DNA of 64,000 nt from the NCBI RefSeq assembly GCF_037975245.1, contig NC_092571.1:26610564-26674563 (forward strand), given 5' to 3'. The translations under genes were made by a program, and so were the position numbers. Origin of the DNA: Apostichopus japonicus (taxonomy: Eukaryota > Echinodermata > Holothuroidea > Aspidochirotida > Stichopodidae). Shown piece after piece: positions 12,092 through 22,704 of this stretch; position 1 is the stretch's first letter; every line of letters begins with the position of its first letter. The notes beneath the pieces were generated by a model. The model was not told the DNA's origin. It saw only the letters and a program-made list of their open reading frames with translations, and did not search any database.

Positions 12092-14061
12092 TGTTACGTT
12101 GGAATGCGAGAGGTCTCGATAACTAATTTTTAACGAGACACAAGCCTGGGTTCGTTTTCGTAAGGAACACAGACAAATTGACGAGTCTAGAGATTTTAAA
12201 TGAGAACGTAAACTATATTGAAAAATGGATTTCGAACCAACAACAACATGTGGTAATTACAAATATATAGAAAATTACTCACAAACTTAACAAGATAGGA
12301 TACACTTTAAAACACGCTGGTCTCTTCCAACGGCGATATCCCTCAGCGGCCACGACCTCGATGACGACGATTCTCGGTCCGTTGTACCGCGAAATTCACT
12401 GGTCCTCGACGAAGTTTCTCGCGATCCCAGAAACAGCAGCATATCAATTCCTTCACCCCCCAAAACGACACTAAAAAGTACTGCAATATAAGCTCTTTGA
12501 AGGATTAAGTGTGACTCATCGCTCCCATACGTGAGCGCTGTGGATCAACGCGGTCAGGAAGATTGGACTGATCCATTCTGTTGCGGGTTTTTTTTTTTAT
12601 TGCTGTGACGCAAACTATTGCATTCTCAATGTATATGGGAATTTGGGTGAAAAACTACCAATAAATGTGTTTTTAAACTAATTTTGAGTCCTTAACAGTA
12701 CAATAACAAATTTTAATACAATTACACATAAACGATTAAACAGTGCGTAGTTACAGTCCCCTATACTAGGCGCTACCACGTGGGCGTCTTCAATAGCGTC
12801 TCTCGAGGTTGGGCTAGAAGGTCGATATTTTCTAACGAAGACTCTCATTTGTTACCCCTAGGTCCGATTGAAAACTTGAACCAATCAAAAAAATTTTCAT
12901 ATGTACAGAATCTGTCACTCATTTGTAATGCATATTCAATTTAGACAAAGAGGAGGGCCAGTGTTATAGTGACGCAATTGAACTTTCAAAAATGGGAGTT
13001 TCAAAAGCCACACGACGCTACATGTTGCCATGTGTGTTTTACGTGTGACTTTTGGTTTTCAAAAGTTACGTATTTTTACATTTTTTAACCCCCAAAGTCC
13101 GATTGTGCCATGCTAAATAGAAACTAGGAAACAACAGAGATATGAAGAGATTTATTCCACCTTTCTAAAGATGTTTTAGACAAAGTGTAATGAAATGAGG
13201 AAAGAACTGTTATCAGTGAAGAAAAACATGGCCTAACAGTAAGTCAACGAGGGGTGTGGGTAGTAACTGTCGTGACTTTCCGCCGCTGCACAAGGAAGAG
13301 CGCTAAGGAATTGATATGTCACCTTCTTTCCGGCGATGCTCCAAAATAGAAGACGGACTTCCAGCCACAATCGAGTGAAGCACAAGTCGAACTTCTCGCC
13401 GACTAAATATTACCAGAGTCAGTCCAAAATCAGCTTTATAGCCACCAACTCCTGGCGTATCGAACTTCCTCAACGGAGACAGAAATTCTTCACCTTCTCC
13501 GAAATAAAGACTGAAAAACTGTATTCACAACAAAGTCCTCTTCAAACTTCTGAAGTGTAGAATCAATCTTGGTATCGATATCTCAATCCTTCAGAAACTA
13601 CTGGTAGTTGAGCACTGACGATATATAGTAGAATGGTATAATAAGTGTCGTCGCTTGAATTCGTTCAGAAACTGAGAAACTCTCCGATCTGGGCGGGCTT
13701 TTATACGATTCGCCATGTCAAGAATCCCCCAGATCTTTCTCGATACACCTGAGTAACAACGCGACCCGGTTTCTCCATTCTTGGAAGTCCTTTGCATCGC
13801 TCGCGAATATTCCAGAGAATCCACGAAGATGTGTACAGCTTACACGCGATCTCACGTAAACCGACGTCAACCCGAGACCAGAGCGTCATCATGAGGAATA
13901 TACCAGAACAATCGTGTATTATAACATTGTGACACGGTAACCCGACCTAATTTCTCAAATACTGATTTATCACGTAGGCAATTTCAATTACTCTCCACAT
14001 TATAACATTAGGTTTCTCACTAGCAGTGACTAGCGTTAGGCTACAATGGGCCCTCGTAACA
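12092..14061 (-). repeat. 3' LTR of the retrotransposon, with 879-bp insertion
   Basis: It matches 17129-18219 throughout except for the extra 12440-13318. Removing the insertion gives 1091 bp, exactly the length of the other LTR. The short ORFs inside are shared with the other LTR and are not genes. Confidence 0.93.
12440..13318. mobile_element. 879-bp insertion with 14-bp terminal inverted repeats, no target duplication
   Basis: It begins CATATCAATTCCTT and ends AAGGAATTGATATG, a perfect 14-bp inverted repeat. The empty site in the other LTR reads AACAGCAG then TCACCTTC, so the insertion added 879 bp without duplicating target bases. No coding sequence is seen. It is probably a non-autonomous DNA transposon. 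The superfamily is not recognised. Confidence 0.75.
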
Positions 14062-14297
14062 CCCTCCCCCTTAAAGGAAAGTTTGAATGTAATGAAAACT
14101 TTCTAATTTCTTACATACTGCTTTTCTTATTAACAAACGAATATTCTATCATAAAATATGAACTTTGTTACACTTGAACAAATCTTCGTTAAACATTTAT
14201 CAAACAACTTTTAAGTTATGCGTAATAAATAATTCTGAGTGTTCTTTAAACACATGCATAGTGACATTATCTTTGTCTTGTCATATATACAATAAAT

Positions 14298-14545
14298 TTA
14301 TGTGAATCTGGACAAAGCATCTGCCATCACATTGTCTTTTCCTTTTATGTGTCTCACATCAAGATTGTACTATTGTAAAGTTAAACTCCATCTCATTAAT
14401 CTTTGATTCTTATTCTTCATTCTATGTATGAAAGTGAGAGGATTATGATCAGTGAACACAAGCACAGGGTAGACAGTAGTATGCAAATATACATCGAAAT
14501 GTTGCAGTGATAACAAGAGTGCAAGACATTCCTTTTCAATAGTTA
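14298..14545 (-). pseudogene. RNase H remnant of the retrotransposon
   Basis: Read on the minus strand this segment carries the familiar Ty3/gypsy RNase H signatures: IEKECLAL, then FTDHNPL, then HIKGKDNVMADALSR, ending at a TAA. One in-frame stop lies in the middle. Its start is fused in another frame to the end of the Gag-protease-integrase ORF, which ends at 14543. The reverse transcriptase that should precede it is deleted. It lies downstream of integrase, opposite to the usual Ty3/gypsy order. Confidence 0.8.
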
Positions 14546-17020
14546 AATCATTCCTGGTTTGAACACTTTGTTCTTTGCATCTTTGTCATACCATTGTTTC
14601 ATTTTGGCTTGACCTTGCTCCAAATTTTGTCTGCCTGATTTCGTTTTAGGGAGAGGATCAAAGCAATCAAAGCAATCAAAGCATCTACTAAAAGGCTCAT
14701 CAAAAGCAGGGATTGGTTTCACAGGTGCAGGCGGTATTTTCTGGTTGGGCTTCCCAACCACCTGACATGTATTGCACGACCTACAGTAATCAGCCACATC
14801 ACTCCTGATTTTGGGCCACCAAAAATGTTTTAGAATTCTATCACAGGTTTTCCTGACGCCTAAATGCCCTGCCATTGGACTATCATGGGCCATGCTCATG
14901 ATGACGTCACTGTGGTACACCTTGGGTACAACAATTTGGTGCACCACTTGCCATTCCTCATCAGCAGGCGCATCTAGCGGTCGCCATTTTCTCATCACCA
15001 CGCCATTTTGTTTGTAGAAGCAGACAGGGTTATCCTCCGCTTCTTGTGGGGTCACTGCCCCTTTAACTAAATCTATCAGTTCAGGGTCACGATTTTGTTC
15101 TGAAATCAATTTGTTGCGGCTCAAAGGATCTTCTTTTTCTACCTTTTGGTTATCTCCCGAAGTACTTTCTGTGTCATTCAACACCTTAAAAAATGTGTCT
15201 TCCAAATTGAATACATCACCCTGACAGCTCTCAGACTCCTCCACTTCCGAGACTGCCTTTTTACTCATTGCCCTAGTCATTACACACGCAGGAAATATTT
15301 CATCTTCCTCGTGGCTACTAACATTAGAGGGCGTATTTGTAACAATGGGATTATGGAGAACCTTATCCCCTGCCAGGTCATTTCCAAGCATCATGGAAAC
15401 ACCTTTTATCGGCAATTCCGACATAACACCAACCAGCACTTGGCCGGACACCAAACCACACTCTAGGTTTACTCTGTGTAAGGGAACACTGATAATCTCC
15501 ATCTTTATCCCATGGATTAATGCACACATTCCAGTCGAACTCTGTTCACCAAAGGGCAACGTTTCTTCTAAAATGAGCGACTGTGAACAACCTGTGTCCC
15601 TAAAAATCTTAATTTGTTGGGGCGAACAATCATCACTAATTGATATGCTACCCTCCATAATGAATGGTTGGAATACCTTATCCACTTGATTTTTTGGAAA
15701 TTCCTTCTTTTGGATTTCTTTGTCAATTCGATTCGAATTCCTCTGTGAGGCAACATATCTAACTGTATTAGGAGGTGATTTTGAGTATCCTTCCTGTTTT
15801 CTTTGAGAATTTTGATTTTGTAGCAGATAACATTGTGACATGAGATGACCAGGTTTGTTACAATTATAGCAAGTAACTTGCTTTTTGAATCCACTCCCAC
15901 TTGGTGGTTTCGTGCCCCCAGAATTCCATTTGCCGCTGTTTCCCTTTGAATCGGGTGTCCCTTTTATCTCTGTGTTTATTTTGGGTTTCTGGCTCCTAGC
16001 CTGGTAAAACTTATTTGGGCTCAGTTTGTGGGTCAGGGCATAGTCATCTGCTTTCGTTGCCGCAGCATGCAAGGTGTCAATCATTCTCTCATCAATATGA
16101 GTTTTGATGTCGGGGTGGATACATCTTTTAAATTCCTCAATTAGGAACAATTGTCGTAATTTGACAAAATTCTCCCCTACATCCTTAGAGTGGAGCCACC
16201 TATCAAACATTTGCTCCTTTATTCTGGCAAATTCTACATGTGTCTGATTATCATTTTTTCTAGCCCCCCTAAATTTCTGTCTGTATGCCTCTGGCACCAG
16301 CTCATAGGCTTTGAGGATCGCCTGCTTCACTTCATCGTAGTTTTCACTCTTTTCCATAGGGAGAGCCGAATACACTTCCCGTGCTTTCCCAACAAAACTA
16401 CTCTGTAAAAGCAGCGTCCACACCTCTTTCGGCCACTTCATATTCGCAGCCACTTTCTCAAAGTGTCGAAAATATTTATCTACCTTTATCTCGGTAAATT
16501 TCGGCACCAATTTAATATATCTCGAGGCATCAAAATATGATTGTGATCGAGGAGCTGACGAGGAGGAGGATGAGTCAAATTCCGATTTATACTTTGCCTG
16601 AATTTCTAATTCTTTCAGATGTGTTTCAGATTCGAGCCGTTTTAGTTCCAGTTCTTGCTTTTGCTGCTCTAATCTGAATTCTTGCTCTTGCTTTTTCTGT
16701 TCTAATCTGATTTTTTCCATTTCGATTTCTAACTGTTTAAGCTGAACGGCGTCACCGCCAATTTCTGTCAGAATTTCAACGTTTTTTTCCAAGCATGACT
16801 CATCGAGAATTTCTTCGTCAACTAAAACATCGATCAACCCATTCTTTACAACTTGTTTCCTCGTTGCTTGCTTTACGCCTAAGCTATAATATTTGGCTAA
16901 TGCCATCAAATCTGGCTTCTTTAGGCCATCAAATTTTTCCCAAGTAACATCTTTGAGAAATTCCTCTGGCTCGAACTCCATGTTCTCTCTCGTTTTATCT
17001 CTAGACAATTTGCAAAACAA
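14543..17020 (-). CDS. Gag-protease-partial integrase polyprotein of the retrotransposon
   Basis: The ORF has 825 codons. Residues from about 85 to 150 form a charged coiled-coil rich in Glu, Gln and Lys. A retrotransposon Gag region follows, to about 340. Near 385 is a CCHC zinc knuckle (CYNCNKPGHLMSQC). Near 480 the DTGCS motif marks the aspartyl protease site. Near 705-745 is an integrase H2C2 zinc-binding domain (HLGVRKT to SCNTCQ). The catalytic integrase core is almost wholly missing: the text jumps from FDEPFSR through a short FDC repeat to KMKQWYDKDA, the region after the core. Gag packages RNA, protease matures the polyprotein and integrase would insert the cDNA. With the core and reverse transcriptase deleted this copy is defective. 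Confidence 0.9.
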   Translation of the reverse strand: MFCKLSRDKTRENMEFEPEEFLKDVTWEKFDGLKKPDLMALAKYYSLGVKQATRKQVVKNGLIDVLVDEEILDESCLEKNVEILTEIGGDAVQLKQLEIEMEKIRLEQKKQEQEFRLEQQKQELELKRLESETHLKELEIQAKYKSEFDSSSSSSAPRSQSYFDASRYIKLVPKFTEIKVDKYFRHFEKVAANMKWPKEVWTLLLQSSFVGKAREVYSALPMEKSENYDEVKQAILKAYELVPEAYRQKFRGARKNDNQTHVEFARIKEQMFDRWLHSKDVGENFVKLRQLFLIEEFKRCIHPDIKTHIDERMIDTLHAAATKADDYALTHKLSPNKFYQARSQKPKINTEIKGTPDSKGNSGKWNSGGTKPPSGSGFKKQVTCYNCNKPGHLMSQCYLLQNQNSQRKQEGYSKSPPNTVRYVASQRNSNRIDKEIQKKEFPKNQVDKVFQPFIMEGSISISDDCSPQQIKIFRDTGCSQSLILEETLPFGEQSSTGMCALIHGIKMEIISVPLHRVNLECGLVSGQVLVGVMSELPIKGVSMMLGNDLAGDKVLHNPIVTNTPSNVSSHEEDEIFPACVMTRAMSKKAVSEVEESESCQGDVFNLEDTFFKVLNDTESTSGDNQKVEKEDPLSRNKLISEQNRDPELIDLVKGAVTPQEAEDNPVCFYKQNGVVMRKWRPLDAPADEEWQVVHQIVVPKVYHSDVIMSMAHDSPMAGHLGVRKTCDRILKHFWWPKIRSDVADYCRSCNTCQVVGKPNQKIPPAPVKPIPAFDEPFSRCFDCFDCFDPLPKTKSGRQNLEQGQAKMKQWYDKDAKNKVFKPGMI

Positions 17021-17039
17021 TAATTCTCACAAATGAATT

Positions 17040-17128
17040 CCCTTCAAACGGATAGGTCACAAATGTTGTAAACCTTTCCCGGACAGATCACAAATGTTGT
17101 AAACCTTTCCCGGATAAGCCCCCAATTT
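17040..17128 (-). promoter_or_regulatory. Primer-binding-site region with duplicated spacer
   Basis: Directly inside the 5' LTR the minus strand reads TTGGGGGCTTATCCGGG, close to primer sites complementary to the 3' end of tRNA-Pro. The following stretch of about 37 bp (TCCGGGAAAGG through ACATTTGTGA) is present twice in tandem, so part of the primer region is duplicated. The tRNA identity is by resemblance only. Confidence 0.6.
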
Positions 17129-18219
17129 TGTTACGTTGGAATGCGAGAGGTCTCGATAACTAATTTTTAACGAGACACAAGCCTGGGTTCGTATCCGTAA
17201 GGAACACAGACAAATTGACGAGTCTAGAGATTTTAAATGAGAACGTAAACTATATTGAACAATGAATTTCGAACCAACAACAACAAGTGGTAATTACAAA
17301 TATATAGAAAATTACTCACAAACTTAACAAGATAGGATACACTTTAAAACACGCTGGTCTCTTCCAACGGCGATATCCCTCAGCGGCCACGACCTCGATG
17401 ACGACGATTCTCGGTCCGTTGTACCGCGAAATTCACTGGTCCTCGACGAAGTTTCTCGCGATCCCAGAAACAGCAGTCACCTTCTTTCCGGCGATGCTCC
17501 AAAATAGAAGACGGACTTCCAGCCACAATCGAGTGAAGCACAAGTCGAACTTCTCGCCGACTAAATATTACCAGAGTCAGTCCAAAATCAGCTTTATAGC
17601 CACCAACTTCTGGCGTATCGAACTTCCTCAACGGAGACAGAAATTCTTCACCTTCTCCGAAATAAAGACTGAAAAACTGTATTCACAACAAAGTCCTCTT
17701 CAAACTTCTGAAGTGTAGAATCAATCTTGGTATCGATATCTCAATCCTTCAGAAACTACTGGTAGTTGAGCACTGACGATATATAGTAGAATGGTATAAT
17801 AAGTGTCGTCGCTTGAATTCGTTCAGAAACTGAGAAACTCTCCGATCTGGGCGGGCTTTTATACGATTCGCCATGTCAAGAATCCCCCAGATCTTTCTCG
17901 ATACACCTGAGTAACAACGCGACCCGGTTTCTCCATTCTTGGAAGTCCTTTGCATCGCTCGCGAATATTCCAGAGAATCCACGAAGATGTGTACAGCTTA
18001 CACGCGATCTCACGTAAACCGACGTCAACCCGAGACCAGCGCGTCATCATGAGGAATATACCAGAACAATCGTGTATTATAACATTGTGACACGGTAACC
18101 CGACCTAATTTCTCAAATACTGATTTATCACGTAGGCAATTTCAATTACTCTCCACATTATAACATTAGGTTTCTCACTAGCAGTGACCAGCGTTAGGCT
18201 ACAATGGGCCCTCGTAACA
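17129..18219 (-). repeat. 5' LTR of the retrotransposon
   Basis: 1091 bp with TG...CA ends on the minus strand. It differs from the other LTR at about eight positions, such as GTTCGTATCC against GTTCGTTTTC and GACCAGCGCG against GACCAGAGCG, about 0.7% in all. Confidence 0.93.
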
Positions 18220-18223
18220 CTAC

Positions 18224-18281
18224 TGATTTATTGCGATACTTGCTTCTTGTATGTTCCTTATTATTAAGAAAGTTACTGTAA
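18224..18281 (+). pseudogene. Terminal exon of microexon gene, 3' part
   Basis: This continues the frame of 12051-12091 past the retroelement and ends at TAA 18279-18281. It encodes a leucine-rich tail with a single Cys and a few Arg/Lys, compatible with a membrane-seeking or amphipathic C-terminus. An AATAAA lies at 19209-19214. Confidence 0.4.
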
Positions 18282-19594
18282 TGTACGTTACAGTTACTGT
18301 AATCCAGCAGTTGAAATGGATTCCCTTTCTTTTGTTATGTTTTAATGACTGAAATGGGAATCAGATTTGATAAAATGACTCTGGACAGCAAAATATGTTG
18401 AGAAAATGAACGAAATGATTTCGAGTTTCATAACGTATTGGGAATACCGTAACGAACCGAGGAGTGGATGATCGCTACGAGAACGAGAAATGATAACAAA
18501 TGTCTAAAAATTATGCAGTCTACTGAAGCTTCTCCAATGGACCTCCACCACGGTCCTGCTACCCCCCCCCCCTCCCTCCCCAGTAGCATGCCGTCCTCAG
18601 CCATATCAGTTTAACTCAATCATTACTACTCTCCTGTGTTTCTGCAACGGTTAATACACCGTACAGTATTTATGAGAAATGGTTGCAGTAATTCATAGGG
18701 TCTTATCTGCATATCGGGTATGTATGGAGCATTTATCCATTACAAATAACAGTTTTATTATGTACAAGTGGAGAGTAGATTCACCTATGGATTCCATATC
18801 TTGATCATCGAGATTCAGTCGTGTCATATAGTTTTTCATTAATGCGTCAAGCAAAAGAATAATCAACATAACACCAGCGCCAATCCTTTTCCCTTTCAGG
18901 AAGGAACACCCCGTTTAGTTAAACCACATCATGGACAGGTCGCTCTGGAATACAAACCACCACCTCAGATGACGACTTGTAGGTACACGATCATTTCTGT
19001 TGTTATGAAGATCGTAATAAGTGATCTTACTTTTTTGCAATTGGCAATAACTTCTAAATCAATTGTAATGGAAAATAAGCTCGACTCATATAGACGGTCT
19101 GTATTGTTTATTATATTTTGTAAAATTGTGATGAAAGTTTGTCATGTGCGAAAGCAGAGGGCATGTGTCGTCGCTATTAAAATTAGACGTTTTTATCAGT
19201 GTGTGTTAAATAAAACGTACACTTAAAATACAATGTAATATTGTATACGTATATATATATGGGAACAATTATTGCAATAAAATATATAACTGGTAATTCA
19301 CGCTATATAAAATACTTGCAGAAATCAGGAACAGTAATTTAATGAAAAGCCATCCATGAAGGCCCAAACGTTTTAAATGATCCACCAAGGAATTTGCCGC
19401 AATATAAATAATTGTAACTTGGAGTAGCTTTAATTGATACAGACTGGTGATGATGGAGTGGTTTGTGAATGTATCCATTTGTAGTACAGTTTGATGAATT
19501 TTGTACGGTGTCTTATTTTAGTGTTTTCAAAGTGCAATGAATACTTTCATACCTTTCTGCATATGTCACGCTAATGTTGTTTTCTTGCTCTTAG
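18282..19594. other. Stretch without a recognised gene
   Basis: Between the disrupted terminal exon and the IgSF gene. There is a C-rich run near 18565-18580 and two possible polyadenylation signals (19209 and about 19275). It may include the 3' UTR of the microexon gene and the 5' UTR and promoter of the IgSF gene. No box could be assigned. Confidence 0.5.
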
Positions 19595-19604
19595 GTATAA
19601 ATAT

Positions 19605-19659
19605 ATGGCACTAATTATGGCATTGTTTGTAGGTACGTGTGGTGCAATATGGAAAACAG
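19605..19659 (+). CDS. IgSF receptor gene, exon 1: signal peptide
   Basis: This opens a plus-strand gene for a single-pass IgSF receptor. Core coding exons are 19605-19659, 20335-20637, 21228-21908, 22155-22484, 24596-24715, 29033-29082 and 29578-29616. Together they make 1578 nt, 525 aa plus stop, with matching phases at every junction. Exon 1 starts at ATG and encodes a hydrophobic leader beginning MALIMALFVGTCG, then ends in phase 1 before GTAAGA. TTGCTCTTAG just upstream (to 19594) suggests that a 5' UTR intron ends there. The product should reach the cell surface. Ligand and pathway are unknown; an immune or adhesion role is only a family-level inference. Confidence 0.85.
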
Positions 19660-20334
19660 GTAAGATAGTAACTTAAACAGTATTAATCTTTATTCAAAGT
19701 AGCGAATGTTTCTTGGGATAGCGTACGGTTGCATATGCTGAGCTCCAAAGTTTGCCTGTGTTCAAAGAGGGTAGGGAAGGGGTGGCGTGAGTGTAGGGGG
19801 AGCAAACAGTTGTGGGAGGGCAACAAACGTACAATTTATAAAGTGTACATCAGAAAAAAAAGGCATTCATTTTTATATCTTTTGAATGTATCTCAGTGGG
19901 GCCAGGGTGGGGGGGGGGAGGCTCTGGAAGCTAAAGCGTTTTCATATATTCCTTCAATCGTAGCGAGTTTAAACCAGAAAATGCATGTGAAAGATAAACA
20001 ATTATATATCTATGGAGTTTATGTCAAAGCACTGGAAGTTTTTAGATTGTGGTAAGTTCCTTCATTATTTAAGCGTACTAGTCATTTCTTTGCATGCTAG
20101 CAGAACTAGGTATAACAAGAAAAAAAAAACCAAAACAAGACATCATGTGTCAGATGATTGATAAACATAGCCTAAGCAAAACCTTGTCGGAACAGATAGC
20201 ATTGAATCCTGATTATCCATTACCTATGTTTATGATTGATAAGCAAGAGAAACTTTATCGAGAGATAAACATGGTATCAACTCATTAAGCATTTGCCTTC
20301 CCTTACAAAACGTGCGAAATATACTTCTTTATAG

Positions 20335-20637
20335 ATTGTCTCACAACACAAAGCGTCCTGGTGGGGAGTCAAGGAATCATCAGATGTCGACTTTTAGAAA
20401 ACAGTACACGGTTCTACTGGTTCGATATGAATATTGAAGGAGAAGAATCTCTATTGATTAAATTGGAGAATGGCCGAGTCAGTGGAAAAGGATATATGAC
20501 AGGGGAATTCAACATAGACAGTGATGGCTCTTTGATTATCAACTCAGTAACGGTTCAGCACGAAAGAGTACTTCACTTCGAAAGTCTGAGCCCCAACTTG
20601 ATTACAAGTACCAAGGACATAACAGTTATTGTTTATG
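20335..20637 (+). CDS. IgSF receptor gene, exon 2: first Ig-like domain
   Basis: A 303-nt exon, phase 1 at both ends, between TTCTTTATAG and GTAGGT. The domain has the B-strand Cys (GIIRCRLL), the core Trp (RFYWFDMN) and an E-strand pattern DGSLIINSVTVQHE. At the F strand, where Y-x-C is expected, it reads ERVLHFES. The second canonical Cys is absent, so the usual disulfide cannot form. Confidence 0.85.
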
Positions 20638-21227
20638 GTAGGTATTTATTACTACTCCATCGTCTCCCAGACGCACTTGTCACGTTTCACTTACTAATTA
20701 CAATATGTAACATGTTGAATAAAGTTTGTCACATCAATTATTGGCAGAAAGTAGTAATGGATATAAGAGCTTCCTCAGAGTTACTTCAAATTAAATTAGC
20801 GCTTTACGCAGTAAGTAAGTGAGTGAGTGAGTAATTTCTATAAATAGTATGGCCTATGTCAGCATGTATTATGCAACTGAGGGACTGAGTAAGTAAGAAA
20901 GTAAGAAAAACATAATGACAATATACCAGACAGGCTATGGAGAATATCACGTCAGAAAGGAATAAAGTGCTGTGTCCAAGAATATTACTTCTATAAATCA
21001 TAGAGAAAACTGTATGCATCTGCGCACAAGATACACGTGCGTCCTTATTTAATATTACAAAGCGAAATCGTCATCCATTCCAGCTGTAAGATGTTTGATT
21101 GGAAAAATTGGTTCCTGATCCCCTTTTTTTGTAATTCAGTTAGATTTTCCGTGCAGTGAATTACAATACATTTCTTGAGCATTCACAATAACTCCAGGAA
21201 AGTAAAGTTTATGACTTCGTTTCGCAG

Positions 21228-21908
21228 TTGAACCAATCGATCCAATCCCGGTAATTGCAGAGTGCCTGGGTAATTCTGATTGCATCATGAAAGGAAATCT
21301 AGATGGAGTCATCTCGTGTTTCCATCACAACACAAGACCAGCAGCAACTATATCGTGGTTCATGAGAGATGGTACTCACGACATACCACTGAACTCCACC
21401 ACAAATCAGACACTTTCTGCAGATTTGATTACCTTTTCGGTAACCTCAGAGATGGCCATAGGTGAAATACCCCTTCTTGTCAATATGCAGTCCTTTGTGT
21501 TACTTGTGTGCAAGTCTCACAACCCATATTCTATGGTACAAGAATCCGATAGCAAAGTATTGCTTGATCTCTCTCAAAATGACCCTTTCGAAAAGCAATC
21601 ATATCTACCAGAAGATCCAGTTTACGCTATTCAAAACCAAGACTTGGTAATAGAGTGCCCACTAACCATTGCTGCTGAAGATTCAATCGTTATGTGGATG
21701 GCCAAATCGCTTGAAACAAAAAACAGACGTTACCTCAAATATTCCGCGTATGGTGTTCCATCTGTGGAGACCGATGAGCAATACAGTCTCCAAAAAAGCG
21801 GTGCCATAGTAATTTCACAAGTTGCATTACATCACGAAGGGCTGTACGCATGTATAGAAAGCACGGGAAGCACTACAAAATCATTTCTGCAGCGTGTTGA
21901 AGTAATAG
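21228..21908 (+). CDS. IgSF receptor gene, exon 3: two Ig-like domains
   Basis: A 681-nt exon, phase 1 at both ends, between TTTCGCAG and GTGGGT. The first domain has VISCFHH, the core Trp in TISWFMRD and the second Cys in VLLVCKS. The second domain has LVIECPL, IVMWMAK and the classic F-strand HHEGLYACIES. Two Ig domains in one exon may mean loss of the intron between them. N-glycosylation sequons (NST, NQT) lie in the first. Confidence 0.88.
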
Positions 21909-22154
21909 GTGGGTAACGTATTTATTTTGTGAACTGTTTCCGCTGTTTTTTTTTCATCTGTACTAGTTTTCAAATTGTGCAAACATTTAAAAAATTACAA
22001 TCTATTAAGGAAAATTACAATTACATTTCTTTAATCTTCATACATTATTGGATGATATGCTATAAATTAAGTTTTGGTGCAGACTTGTACTTGATTCAGC
22101 ATTATGATAACATGTACGGTTAATCGTATAGATTTCTTTTTGTTTTATTTACAG

Positions 22155-22484
22155 TTCAACCTACACCACCAAAAGTTTTGGTTGAAGGTTGCAACCTTTT
22201 TGAACCATGTAGTTTCCATATTACCGAAACAAAAACCATTACATGTCAAGTGAATGGAGTTCATCCTGAAGTGGAACTCAACATAAAAGTCATGTCAACC
22301 AAACTTGCTGTCATTAACATTAAGGTATTAACCTATGAACACGAGGGGCTGTTTTACACTAGCATTCGTGGAGACGTGATTGTGGTGGACACTAGCTGTC
22401 AAGTTAATGGGACTATCATTTGCCAAGCTGTGGGACCGGCTGCCAACGTCTTCAAATCAGATGCTTTTATCTCAATATCATCTA
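22155..22484 (+). CDS. IgSF receptor gene, exon 4: Ig-like domain
   Basis: A 330-nt exon, phase 1 at both ends, between TATTTACAG and GTTAGT (a weaker but valid donor). It contains GCNLFEPC, TITCQVNG and GTIICQAVG, giving Cys residues for an Ig fold, but no core Trp where expected (EVELNIKV). It is assigned as a divergent Ig domain from position, phase and Cys spacing. Confidence 0.78.
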
Positions 22485-22704
22485 GTTAGTATATTGTTGT
22501 TCTATATATACGTTATTTCGTTGTAACAATACGATTAACTAGAAATCCAAAATGTAGCCAACCTTTATATCGATGTTTTGAAGATATTTAGATATGAACC
22601 TTCAAATCTAATATCAACTTTATCCTAGCTTTGCTTTTGAAGTTATTTTAAGTGGTATTAAGATATTTGATCTACACAACTTAAGTTTCACGATCATATT
22701 GCAG

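Larger units (their letters stand above)
12092..18219 (-). mobile_element. Ty3/gypsy LTR retrotransposon, Gmr1-like gene order, internally deleted
   Basis: The element is 6128 bp, minus strand, flanked by CTAC at 12088-12091 and 18220-18223. LTRs are 12092-14061 (3' LTR, carrying an 879-bp insertion) and 17129-18219 (5' LTR, 1091 bp), with TGTTACG/CGTAACA ends. About eight substitutions were seen between the LTRs, so insertion was recent. Beside the 5' LTR the minus strand reads TTGGGGGCTTATCCGGG, which resembles a proline-tRNA type primer site. Beside the 3' LTR is a purine tract AAGGGGGAGGG. Coding order is Gag, protease, integrase part, RNase H. Reverse transcriptase is missing, so this copy cannot be autonomous. 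Confidence 0.92.

Noticed and set aside
13591-13824. 77-codon ORF shared with 17749-17982
   Set aside because: It lies inside the two LTRs and is conserved only because the LTRs are.
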